A DNA stretch of 18,057 nucleotides from Oscillospiraceae bacterium. Lineage in GTDB: Bacteria; Bacillota; Clostridia; Oscillospirales; Oscillospiraceae. Location: NCBI GenBank assembly GCA_017399325.1, contig JAFQDY010000123.1:1-18057 (forward strand). Direction: 5' to 3'. Shown piece after piece: positions 1 to 6,544 of this stretch (positions are counted from its first letter, which is position 1; each line of letters opens with the position of its first letter). A model generated the notes under the pieces. That model was not told where the DNA came from and did no database searches. It saw nothing but the letters and a program-made list of their open reading frames with translations. The position numbers were made by a program, and so were the translations under genes.

Positions 1-137
1 ATACCGTGGGTGAAACCGCTGATATCGGAGATCTGCTTGGCCTGAACCCACTTACCCTCTTCGGGAATGGGAGCGGGGCCATGGTAAGCGCCCTTACCGA
101 CGGAGCACATATGCTGTACTTCTGCACTATAAATCAT
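1..137 (-). CDS. NifU-like iron-sulfur scaffold family protein, N-terminus only (runs off left edge)
   Basis: The first 45 codons of a gene read leftward out of the window from an ATG at 137-135. The peptide starts MIYSAEVQHMCSVGKG and includes GPAPIPEEGKW and QISDISGFTHG. From memory this matches a clostridial family annotated as iron-sulfur cluster assembly scaffold-like (NifU N-terminal-like) protein, usually beside a GGGtGRT protein; that assignment is recall, not a search. The start is supported by an AAAGGAAA ribosome binding site about 8 bases upstream and a consensus promoter at 196-224. Only Cys11 is visible; the expected later cysteines lie outside the window. The role in Fe-S handling is therefore inferred from family only. 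Confidence 0.6.
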   Translation of the reverse strand, partial: MIYSAEVQHMCSVGKGAYHGPAPIPEEGKWVQAKQISDISGFTHG

Positions 138-195
138 GGCAAATTTTTCCTTTCTTTGTAAAAACGGTATTTCCGTCTTCATATTTTCCGCAAAT

Positions 196-224
196 ATTAT
201 ATAGTTTTTTGGTCTAAATGTCAA
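196..224 (-). promoter_or_regulatory. Consensus sigma-A promoter for the NifU-like gene
   Basis: On the minus strand TTGACA (224-219) and TATAAT (201-196) are both perfect hexamers with exactly 17 bases between them. Transcription would start near 189, giving a leader of about 50 bases before the ATG at 137. This is the strongest promoter by sequence in the window and predicts high constitutive expression of the leftward gene. Confidence 0.85.
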
Positions 225-295
225 TTACAATCGGCGCGTATACAAAAGAAAATATATGCCATACTAATCCCATCACAACAAAAGGAGGAAACGAT

Positions 296-460
296 ATGAA
301 CTGCAAAGCAAACAAGAGCATTGAATGCACCGTTCATCAGTGCGCAAACCACTGCCAGGACGAAAACTACTGCGCATTGGATCGCATTATGGTCGGCACC
401 CACGAAGGCAATCCCACCATGGATCAGTGCACCGACTGCATGTCCTTCCGCAAGAAATAA
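296..460 (+). CDS. DUF1540 cysteine-rich small protein (54 aa)
   Basis: A 54-residue protein starting at the ATG at 296, preceded by AAAGGAGGAAACGAT, an excellent ribosome binding site. A longer reading from 218 is open but lacks any comparable site, so the short form is preferred. It has seven cysteines (C3, C11, C16, C20, C26, C45, C48). The pattern IECTVxxC..C.....CAL.RI.V....... C..C.SF fits DUF1540, a small presumed metal-binding family common in Firmicutes; its function is not established. The gene is alone, between a divergent gene and pepD, and is followed at once by a hairpin terminator. No clear promoter was picked in 225-290. Confidence 0.85.
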   Translation: MNCKANKSIECTVHQCANHCQDENYCALDRIMVGTHEGNPTMDQCTDCMSFRKK

Positions 461-467
461 TTTTTTA

Positions 468-497
468 GGGGCGCATTTCATTGCGTCCCCTTTTTTT
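468..497 (+). terminator. Intrinsic terminator after the DUF1540 gene
   Basis: GGGGCGCA (468-475) pairs with TGCGTCCCC (482-490) with one bulged base, then seven T residues (491-497). It lies seven bases after the stop codon, so the small gene is a single-gene transcript and pepD downstream needs its own promoter. Confidence 0.85.
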
Positions 498-557
498 ATG
501 GACTTTTGAACGGCTTTGTGTTAAAGTATATGTACTTTCAAAAAAGGAGCATTTACG

Positions 558-2000
558 ATGGAAGCCGTTAAATTAGCAGGATTGCAGCCCAAATCTGTGT
601 TTGCATATTTTGAAAAATTGTGCTCTATGCCTCACGGATCGGGAAATACCAAGCAGATCAGTGACTTTTTGGTATCTTTTGCAAAAGAACATAATATCCG
701 CTATGTGCAGGATACACTCAATAATGTGCTGCTATTTGCAGACGCTACACCCGGTTACGAGGGCCACGACCCTGTGATCATTCAGGGACATATGGATATG
801 GTCTGCGAAAAAGATGCCGATTGCCCCATTGATATGGAAAAAGAGGGTTTGGACATTGCTCACGATGGCAAATGGGTGTTTGCCAAAGGCACGACCCTAG
901 GCGGTGACGACTGCATTGCCGTTGCCTATGCATTGGCGATCCTTGCTGACCCCACGATCCCCCATCCGGCACTGGAAGTTATCATTACAGTAGACGAAGA
1001 AACCGGTATGGACGGCGCGGCAGGCATTGATTTATCCGGTCTTAAAGGTCACACCATGTTGAACATCGACTCGGAAGAAGAAGGCATTTTCACAGTTTCC
1101 TGCGCCGGTGGCGCAAGAGCCAATCTGTTAATGCCCATCCAGCGGAGAGCCATTTACGGACCCTGCGTTCGGTTGACAGTGGAAGGTCTGCAAGGTGGCC
1201 ACTCCGGCGTTGAAATTCACAAAAACCGGGCAAACGCCAACAAGGTAATGGGCGAATTTTTGAGCCGCGTTCAGGCCATTATGCCCGTATGCATCACAAA
1301 ACTGCAAGGCGGCGCAAAGGACAACGCAATCCCCCGTTCCTGTCAGGTAACGCTGGTGGCGCTGGGTATGTATATTGAGCGCATCAACGACATTGCAGAA
1401 ACACTGCAAAAAGAGATTCGGGAACAGTTCGACGAGCCGAATGTAATCATTCGGGGCGACGATGTGGACGCATTAGGCGGCAACGCCCTGACAACCGAGT
1501 GTTCTTCTAAAGTGATCGCTCTGCTGAATGCCGCGCCCAACGGTGTGCAAACCTGGAGCGAGGACATTACGGGTCTTGTACAGACCAGTTTGAATTTAGG
1601 CATCGCAACACTTGACGAGCAATTAAGCCTGACCTGGGCGGTCAGAAGTTCCGTCAATAAGGAAAAAGAAGAACTTCTGGAGAAGTTAACCGAACTTGCC
1701 GCCTTCCACGGCGCAACTTGTGATGTCCACGGTCAGTACCCCGCTTGGGAGTACAAAAAAGATTCCAAACTGCGGGACACTATGGTGCGTGTATATTCCG
1801 ATATGTTCGGCAAAGCGCCTGAAGTGGTCGCCATTCACGCAGGTCTTGAGTGCGGTTTGCTGTCCGAGAAACTGCCCGGACTTGACTGCGTTTCCATCGG
1901 CCCAAATATGCAGGACATTCACACCAGCCGGGAACGCTTGGAGATTGCATCCACAAAGCGCACTTGGGAATTTATATTAGCAGTGCTGAAAGCACTATAA
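558..2000 (+). CDS. pepD: Aminoacyl-histidine dipeptidase PepD (M20 family beta-Ala-His dipeptidase)
   Basis: A 480-residue cytosolic metallopeptidase of the M20 family that hydrolyses Xaa-His and other dipeptides; the length is normal for PepD. Zinc-site motifs are present: GHMDMV (H78, D80), LGGDD (bridging D117), DEETGM (E147 as general base, E148 as ligand), NIDSEEEG (D171) and a C-terminal DIHTSRE. The dimerisation/lid segment with GGHSGVEIHKNRANA follows the first catalytic half. The start ATG at 558 has AAAAAAGGAGC about 8 bases upstream. A weak promoter is possible (TTGAAC at 506, TATATG at 527, 15-base spacer), so expression signals are uncertain. The gene is monocistronic, isolated by terminators on both sides. 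Role: peptide scavenging as a source of amino acids. Confidence 0.93.
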   Translation: MEAVKLAGLQPKSVFAYFEKLCSMPHGSGNTKQISDFLVSFAKEHNIRYVQDTLNNVLLFADATPGYEGHDPVIIQGHMDMVCEKDADCPIDMEKEGLDIAHDGKWVFAKGTTLGGDDCIAVAYALAILADPTIPHPALEVIITVDEETGMDGAAGIDLSGLKGHTMLNIDSEEEGIFTVSCAGGARANLLMPIQRRAIYGPCVRLTVEGLQGGHSGVEIHKNRANANKVMGEFLSRVQAIMPVCITKLQGGAKDNAIPRSCQVTLVALGMYIERINDIAETLQKEIREQFDEPNVIIRGDDVDALGGNALTTECSSKVIALLNAAPNGVQTWSEDITGLVQTSLNLGIATLDEQLSLTWAVRSSVNKEKEELLEKLTELAAFHGATCDVHGQYPAWEYKKDSKLRDTMVRVYSDMFGKAPEVVAIHAGLECGLLSEKLPGLDCVSIGPNMQDIHTSRERLEIASTKRTWEFILAVLKAL

Positions 2001-2040
2001 ATTAGCGAGGCAGAGGGCGCACCCTCTGCCTCGCTAATTT
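1999..2040. terminator. Bidirectional terminator hairpin shared by pepD and XRE regulator A
   Basis: A perfect 19-bp inverted repeat (1999-2017 with 2022-2040) around a CGCA tetraloop. Its ends are A/T-rich, so each strand offers AATTTAT after the GC-rich core (GCGAGGCAGAGGG). The stem overlaps two bases of the pepD stop codon (1998-2000) and two bases of the convergent regulator stop codon (2041-2039), so the whole intergenic space is the terminator. Confidence 0.88.
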
Positions 2041-3142
2041 ATCGTAGCCCATTTACCAGTTGTTTGAATTCATCTGTTTCTCTTATCTTATCAAAAATTA
2101 TATTTTCCAGATTTAGTAGCATCAGTTCCGCCTCTGTGTATTCCCCGTTTTTTCCCAAATGTTTCGGGTCGATACTGCATCTGTTTACAAGTACGGATTG
2201 ATAGGTTTGCGCTGAAGATTCCGCCCATCTATCAAACTTCTTGGCGGATTCCGCAGCTAAAAACAGGCAATCTAACGCCTCCCTCCCCTTATCCAAATCG
2301 CACCAAAATTTTGCCATCTTCATATAATTGCGACACAGTGTTACATTGTAGTAAAACAAGTCTTCATCATCTTTTAAAATGGTAAAAAACAGGTTATTTG
2401 CCGTATCCAGAAGTTCAATTTTTTGGTCTGCAGACAGTTCTTTTCCAATAATATCGTTAGAAACCAGCATCCAAATCGTTCCAGCACACCGTTCAACCAT
2501 ATATAGCAGATTATTCTGCAGTTGCTTGACCTGTTCCTCACCGTCATATATGTGGACAAGCAATTCGTCCTTGCTCAATATTCCTTCAGGCATTTGTTGA
2601 ACCAACTTTACAGCCAAATCCTTTTTTCCAACTCTGGGGTACTCGTAACAGAGAATCTGTATTGCCGAGTGTCTGATGGAATCTACCATACAGTCCTGCA
2701 AAACTCGTTCGCACAGTTGAATTGCCTCACCTAAGAAATCATACTCCTTGCTATAAGTGATATGTTCCTCTGTGTCATTATATTGAATCAACGAGTATGC
2801 AAGATTAATCATCCATTGGAAGTTAGAGGGATACTTTGACAGCACCTCACGACTTAACGCCACATTGTCATGCGTCTTCCCTTTTCTTCTGTTTGCGTGA
2901 TAATTTTCCTCATAGGCCTTTAATTCCTCGACAATGTGGTCATCATTCATCCCAAGCAGTTCATCAGTGGACACACCAAAGAAATTTGCGATTCCGGGAA
3001 GAAGTGTTAAATCCGGCAATGCCGTTCCGTTTTCCCACTTGCTAATCGCCTGGTAGGAAATATTCAGATATGCTGCAAGTTTCTCCTGCGTAACATCTTG
3101 CTTTTTCCTCAAGTCTTTAATCTTTTCACCAATTTTCAGCAT
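2039..3142 (-). CDS. XRE-family HTH regulator with helical-repeat C-terminus (paralogue A)
   Basis: A 367-residue protein. Residues 5-62 are a Cro/C1-type HTH (DLRKKQDVTQEKLAAYLNIS, QAISKWENG, ALPDLTLLPGIANFFGVSTDELLG), followed by about 300 residues of alpha-helical, TPR-like sequence. There is no membrane segment. It is paralogous over its full length with the proteins at 6545-7666 and 7943-9010; a shared core reads roughly CERVLQDCMVDSIRHSAIQIL then a Gly/Asp-rich step and MPEG. The ATG at 3142 is preceded by CAGGAGAG. A promoter with an extended -10 (TGCTATAAT, 3195-3187) drives it, and a 12-bp palindrome lies at the predicted start of transcription, suggesting autoregulation. The ligand and targets are unknown; a role as a peptide- or ligand-sensing repressor is inference from architecture. 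Confidence 0.85.
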   Translation of the reverse strand: MLKIGEKIKDLRKKQDVTQEKLAAYLNISYQAISKWENGTALPDLTLLPGIANFFGVSTDELLGMNDDHIVEELKAYEENYHANRRKGKTHDNVALSREVLSKYPSNFQWMINLAYSLIQYNDTEEHITYSKEYDFLGEAIQLCERVLQDCMVDSIRHSAIQILCYEYPRVGKKDLAVKLVQQMPEGILSKDELLVHIYDGEEQVKQLQNNLLYMVERCAGTIWMLVSNDIIGKELSADQKIELLDTANNLFFTILKDDEDLFYYNVTLCRNYMKMAKFWCDLDKGREALDCLFLAAESAKKFDRWAESSAQTYQSVLVNRCSIDPKHLGKNGEYTEAELMLLNLENIIFDKIRETDEFKQLVNGLR

Positions 3143-3167
3143 AGCAAATCTCTCCTGTAAAGTTTTT

Positions 3168-3179
3168 CAAAGTACTTTG
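3168..3179. promoter_or_regulatory. Candidate operator CAAAGTACTTTG of regulator A
   Basis: A perfect 12-bp palindrome covering about +1 to +12 of the predicted regulator A transcript, upstream of its ribosome binding site. The position is ideal for repression by a dimeric XRE protein. Binding is inferred, not shown. Confidence 0.5.
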
Positions 3180-3186
3180 TAATTGT

Positions 3187-3195
3187 ATTATAGCA
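3187..3195 (-). promoter_or_regulatory. Extended -10 promoter element of regulator A
   Basis: The minus strand reads TGCTATAAT: a perfect -10 hexamer with the TG-n extension that can replace a -35. No good TTGACA-like hexamer lies 17 bases upstream. Start of transcription is predicted near 3180. Confidence 0.7.
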
Positions 3196-3254
3196 GAATG
3201 TGAGCACTTTTGTATAACAGAATAGTTTTACCATACGCAACCACAGGTTGAGTT

Positions 3255-4748
3255 CTATGACTGTCCTTTCTTACGAACCAAGCCAATAAGCCACGCGCCA
3301 TCTTCCCGACTGATTACCCGAAACAGATACAAACTGCTTAAAAGCAGCAACACATATGCGGCGGCTTTGCATACAGGCGCAGCCACAAAACCAGCAAGCA
3401 AAATCGATCCTGCCGTTGCGATTGCTACCAGAATCGGTGTTTGTAAATTCATCAGTTTTCCGGTAATTTTGAACAACCTGCGAACACTTAAAATAAAATT
3501 GATCACATGTGTAACCAGGAAACTGAAATAATACCCCTCCATACCGTATTTGGGCAGAAGCAAAAACAGGAACAACACATCCATTGTGGAAGTGAGAATA
3601 TTATACCGGACACTTGCTGTCTGTTGGCCCAGGCCCTTGATCATTGCATCTGTAATGGCATCGCAGTATAGCATAGGCGCAAGCAGCGCAAACCACCGCA
3701 GATACACGCCCGCATCGTAGTTGTTGTATAATTTGATACACAAATCATTGCTAAGTAAGAAGAGCAAACCGCAGAAAAGGCTTCCGTAAAGCATGGCAAG
3801 CCGCAAACTCCGTTTTGCCAAATAATGGATGCGTTTTTGACTTCCTGCAGCGGCGCAACGGGCCAGTTCCGGTATCAGCAGTTCCGCAAGACCGTACAAA
3901 ATGGCCATCGGAAACATCAAAACCGGAAACACCATGCCGCAAACCACGCCGAATGCCGCCAGCGGATTAGCAATTTTATTGCATAGGGCAAGCCGTTTCG
4001 GCACCATCAGATTTTCCACTGTGGATATACCAGATTTCAAATCATCTGCCAATGCCAGAGGCACGGCAGTGGAAAAGAGCCTTTTCCCCACCAATATCCG
4101 CGCCCCCACAGGCGCAGTTTCCTTTGCGCGCAGATACAAAAGACACAACAGGGTAAAACAAGCACCCAAACCGCTACACATCACAACGATCCCACAGGCG
4201 CGCACCGGATCACCGTGGGCCAGCAACTCCAAAAGCGCGATGGTCGAGCCCAATGTGCAGAACTGTTCTGCCACTTCAACGGCAGCCAGCGTCCCGATTC
4301 TGTTGGCTGCGGTGAAATAGCCAACCATAACGCCTGTCAGGCAATTCACCGGCAGGAAAAACGCAAAAAGCCGCACCACGCCGGCTACTTCGCTCTGCCC
4401 TATCCAGCCGGCTGCAATTTTTTGAGAAAAGCAGCATAACAGCACCGCGATGGCGCCGCTGCACAAAAGACAGTACCGCATACAGGATGACAACACCCAG
4501 CGGACATTTTCCGGCCGGCGTTTACCTAACTCCTCTGCGGTCAAATACATGGTTGCGGTCCGTATACCCGCCATTCCGGCAGTTAGGGCCAGGCCGCCCA
4601 CAGACAGTACCAACTGCAAAAGACCAATACCTGCCGCACCGATCCTTCCGGATAAATAGACCTGAAAAGAAGTCGACACCAGCCGCAGCACCAGATTCAC
4701 AGCGGTCAGCAACATTGCATTATAGAAGATCGGAAGTTTTTTGCCCAA
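3255..4748 (-). CDS. MVF/MATE-superfamily polysaccharide flippase, SpoVB-like
   Basis: A 497-residue, very hydrophobic protein with about 12-14 predicted membrane helices, typical in size for SpoVB/MurJ-like members of the MVF (MOP) superfamily that flip lipid-linked cell-wall or polysaccharide precursors. Supporting stretches are the N-terminal helix with ...LVLRLVSTSFQVYLSGRIGAAGIGL, the central SGISTVENLMVPKRL (SpoVB-like), and GLAELLIPELAR before a cytoplasmic loop. The start is TTG (4748-4746) following AAGGGGGGATTTGT; no ATG precedes it in frame. The SD sits inside the right arm of a 15-bp hairpin (4751-4791), so translation may be gated. It lies downstream of nth and is probably cotranscribed. 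Substrate (spore cortex/peptidoglycan versus surface polysaccharide) cannot be decided here. Confidence 0.8.
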   Translation of the reverse strand: MGKKLPIFYNAMLLTAVNLVLRLVSTSFQVYLSGRIGAAGIGLLQLVLSVGGLALTAGMAGIRTATMYLTAEELGKRRPENVRWVLSSCMRYCLLCSGAIAVLLCCFSQKIAAGWIGQSEVAGVVRLFAFFLPVNCLTGVMVGYFTAANRIGTLAAVEVAEQFCTLGSTIALLELLAHGDPVRACGIVVMCSGLGACFTLLCLLYLRAKETAPVGARILVGKRLFSTAVPLALADDLKSGISTVENLMVPKRLALCNKIANPLAAFGVVCGMVFPVLMFPMAILYGLAELLIPELARCAAAGSQKRIHYLAKRSLRLAMLYGSLFCGLLFLLSNDLCIKLYNNYDAGVYLRWFALLAPMLYCDAITDAMIKGLGQQTASVRYNILTSTMDVLFLFLLLPKYGMEGYYFSFLVTHVINFILSVRRLFKITGKLMNLQTPILVAIATAGSILLAGFVAAPVCKAAAYVLLLLSSLYLFRVISREDGAWLIGLVRKKGQS

Positions 4749-4750
4749 AC

Positions 4751-4791
4751 AAATCCCCCCTTGTCCAAGTGTATTCGGACAAGGGGGATTT
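4751..4791 (-). promoter_or_regulatory. nth-flippase intergenic hairpin masking the flippase Shine-Dalgarno
   Basis: AAATCCCCCCTTGTCC (4751-4766) pairs with GGACAAGGGGGATTT (4777-4791): 15 base pairs with one bulged base, 10-base loop. In the minus-strand transcript the 3' arm carries AAGGGGGG, the only Shine-Dalgarno for the TTG start at 4748. It begins one base after the nth stop codon. It is followed by only GTTTGGG, not a clean U tract, so RBS occlusion or partial termination are both possible. Confidence 0.7.
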
Positions 4792-4792
4792 A

Positions 4793-5428
4793 TTAACCCT
4801 TATTTATTTCATCGCAGAATGGCGCCAACGGACACTGGGCACACTTGGGATTCCGGGCGGTGCATACTTCTCTGCCAAAGAGCACGATCCTGTGGCAGAA
4901 ATCGCTGCTTTCTTCCGGTGGCAGGACTTTTCGCAATTGTTTTTCCACCTTTTCCGGTTCTCTGCCTTTTGACAGGCCCAAGCGCTCGCAGATACGCATA
5001 CAATGGGTGTCACAAACCACACTGCCAGGTACTTGATAAAGGTCGCCAAGGAGCAAGTTTGCCGTCTTTCTGCCCACGCCGGGCAGTTTTAAAAGTTCTT
5101 CCATCGTGTCCGGCACTTTGCCGTTGTGTTCCGCAATCAACAACTGACAGGCCTGCACGATGTCCTTTGCCTTTTGACGGAAAAATCCGCAGGAATGTAT
5201 GTAGCCTTCCACATCGGCAATCGATGCGCCCGCCATATCTTCCAAGGTAGGATAAGCGGCAAATAATGCGGGCGTTATCAAATTCACCCGGGCATCGGTA
5301 CATTGGGCAGACAGCCGCACCGCGATCATCAGTTCGTAGTCTTTTTGGTAGTGCAACGCGCAAAGCGCATCGGGATACCGCTGGCGTAACGCCTCTATAA
5401 TTGCGGAAACCTTTTCTTTTATCTTCAT
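4793..5428 (-). CDS. nth: Endonuclease III (DNA glycosylase/AP lyase)
   Basis: A 211-residue base-excision-repair enzyme that removes oxidised pyrimidines and cleaves the AP site. Diagnostic residues are present: helix-hairpin-helix LPGVGRKTA with catalytic Lys121, the VCDTHC segment with catalytic Asp140 (usual form VDTHV), and the C-terminal 4Fe-4S loop C189-x6-C196-x2-C199-x5-C205. Length matches the family exactly. The ATG at 5428 has GGAGCG upstream. A promoter with TTTTCA (5479-5474), 17-base spacer and TACAAT (5456-5451) is plausible. The downstream flippase starts 44 bases after the stop codon, behind a hairpin. Confidence 0.96.
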   Translation of the reverse strand: MKIKEKVSAIIEALRQRYPDALCALHYQKDYELMIAVRLSAQCTDARVNLITPALFAAYPTLEDMAGASIADVEGYIHSCGFFRQKAKDIVQACQLLIAEHNGKVPDTMEELLKLPGVGRKTANLLLGDLYQVPGSVVCDTHCMRICERLGLSKGREPEKVEKQLRKVLPPEESSDFCHRIVLFGREVCTARNPKCAQCPLAPFCDEINKG

Positions 5429-5450
5429 AGTATCACGCTCCGTTTATTTG

Positions 5451-5479
5451 ATTGTATCACAGATTTTTCGCCATGAAAA
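5451..5479 (-). promoter_or_regulatory. Likely nth promoter
   Basis: Minus strand TTTTCA, 17 bases, TACAAT. Each element has one to two mismatches to consensus; spacing is optimal and the -10 ends 22 bases upstream of the nth ATG. Confidence 0.5.
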
Positions 5480-5561
5480 GAGGAAAAATACAGGAACAAG
5501 ACAAACCGTTACGGGATAATATGATATGTAATCGCGGGTCATTTACCTGCGTGGCTTTGGT

Positions 5562-5581
5562 GCGGTGGGATTTCCCACCGC
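5562..5581. terminator. GC-rich hairpin downstream of the double-OB SSB gene
   Basis: GCGGTGGG and CCCACCGC form an 8-bp perfect stem with a four-base loop, about 10 bases after the SSB-like stop codon. Neither strand has a following T run, so it may be a weak or factor-assisted terminator, or just a 3'-end stabilising hairpin. Confidence 0.4.
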
Positions 5582-5590
5582 CCGGCTTTG

Positions 5591-6205
5591 TTAATAGAGG
5601 TCTTCCTCGATAATTTCTGCGGTGAGGGCAGAAATTTCATAGGCGGTTCGTTCTTCAGGACCATCTTCCGTCAGTTTCGTGTAGATGCGGCTTTGCAAGC
5701 GGCCGTGAATACAAATGACATCCCTTGTGTGGCAATGTGACACCTCTTGGGCGATCCTGCCCCAAAGAATACAGGGCAGATAGTCCGCCCGTCTAAAGGC
5801 TCTGGGGACGGCAAGCATAGCATCGCAGATCTCTCTGCCCAAAGGCGTCAGACGGAATGTGGGTTCTCTGCAAAGCGGTCCTTCCAAAATTACTTGATTC
5901 AGCGGTTCGCCGTCCTCAACCACGATGGATGACGCAAACACGAAAATCAGCAACTTCCGAACGCCATCGTTGCGCTGATTGTGAGAACGGACCTGTCCGG
6001 TAACTGTGAGCATTTGACCGGCGGTTGGGTCTATTTGTCCAAATAATTCCTCTTCAGCGATCACGGGAAGTGTGTCCACCGCGCCGGAAAGCCGCGGCAC
6101 CTCCAGATAAAACCGGCAGAACCGTTTTCCGTGATTCTCGTGGGAAAATTGTGGAAGTTCCAGCAAAGAACCCCGCAGAATGATTTCGTTTGTTATATGT
6201 TCCAT
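5591..6205 (-). CDS. Single-stranded DNA-binding-like protein with two tandem OB folds
   Basis: A 204-residue soluble protein made of two SSB/PriB-like OB domains, about residues 5-97 and 103-204. The halves align: NEIILRGSLLELPQF with NQVILEGPLCREPTF, RFCRFYLEVPR with EICDAMLAVPR, DTLPVIAEEELF with DYLPCILWGRIA, and MLTVTGQVRSHNQ with VICIHGRLQSRIY. Such double-OB SSB paralogues are known in clostridia, distinct from the main ssb carried with rpsF/rpsR. It lacks the acidic C-terminal tip of a canonical SSB, though it ends EEDLY. The ATG at 6205 follows GAGGTGG. The role in DNA binding is by homology. No close functional neighbour other than nth downstream. Confidence 0.75.
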   Translation of the reverse strand: MEHITNEIILRGSLLELPQFSHENHGKRFCRFYLEVPRLSGAVDTLPVIAEEELFGQIDPTAGQMLTVTGQVRSHNQRNDGVRKLLIFVFASSIVVEDGEPLNQVILEGPLCREPTFRLTPLGREICDAMLAVPRAFRRADYLPCILWGRIAQEVSHCHTRDVICIHGRLQSRIYTKLTEDGPEERTAYEISALTAEIIEEDLY

Positions 6206-6312
6206 AGTACCACCTCAAATTCCAATGTATGGAATAATTCTATGTGGCACAAGGTAAATAAGACCTGCGCTGACAGAATGTCGCAATCTTTTTAAAACAG
6301 GTCAGAAGATGC

Positions 6313-6341
6313 TTGACAAACCCCCTGCTCCGTGATAGAAT
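6313..6341 (+). promoter_or_regulatory. Promoter of tRNA-Ser
   Basis: TTGACA (6313-6318), 17 bases, TAGAAT (6336-6341). Start of transcription is predicted near 6348, about 27 bases before the mature tRNA 5' end. Confidence 0.85.
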
Positions 6342-6374
6342 GGCTTGGCAATGAAATAGTTTTTCTTATTATTC

Positions 6375-6466
6375 GGAGTGATACCCAAGAGGCCGAAGGG
6401 GCTCCCCTGCTAAGGGAGTAGGCGTCTAAACAGCGCGCGAGGGTTCAAATCCCTCTCACTCCGCCA
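6375..6466 (+). tRNA. tRNA-Ser (anticodon GCT, reads AGC/AGT)
   Basis: A class II tRNA of 92 bases including the encoded CCA. The acceptor stem is GGAGTGA with TCACTCC, discriminator G, CCA at 6464-6466. The anticodon stem CTCCC/GGGAG holds loop CTGCTAA with anticodon GCT at 6409-6411. There is a long variable arm (TAGGCGTCTAAACAGCGCGC) and a T arm with GAGGG-TTCAAAT-CCCTC. All stems pair, so it should be functional. It has its own promoter and terminator. Its 3' end is echoed imperfectly at 7783-7800. Confidence 0.97.
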
Positions 6467-6470
6467 AAAC

Positions 6471-6499
6471 AAAAACACCACCCATTGGGTGGTGTTTTT
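6471..6499. terminator. Bidirectional terminator after tRNA-Ser and regulator B
   Basis: A 13-bp perfect stem, AAAAACACCACCC with GGGTGGTGTTTTT, and a three-base loop. It ends in T5 on the plus strand and, because it starts with A5, also in T5 on the minus strand. It can therefore end both the tRNA-Ser transcript and the convergent regulator B transcript. Confidence 0.9.
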
Positions 6500-6516
6500 A
6501 TTGACTTCGGTATTTA

Positions 6517-6536
6517 TGTGACTGATTGTGACTGAT
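6517..6536. repeat. Tandem duplication of TGTGACTGAT
   Basis: Two perfect adjacent copies of the 10-mer TGTGACTGAT between the tRNA-Ser terminator and the stop codon of regulator B. The function is unknown; it may be simple slippage. Confidence 0.7.
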
Positions 6537-6544
6537 ACTATAGT

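Noticed and set aside
157..180. Small hairpin ACGG/CCGT in the leader of the NifU-like gene
   Set aside because: Only four base pairs around a five-base loop; too weak to claim as an attenuator.
218..295. N-terminal extension of the DUF1540 protein from an ATG at 218
   Set aside because: No Shine-Dalgarno there, whereas AAAGGAGG sits at the right distance from the ATG at 296, and family members are about this short length.
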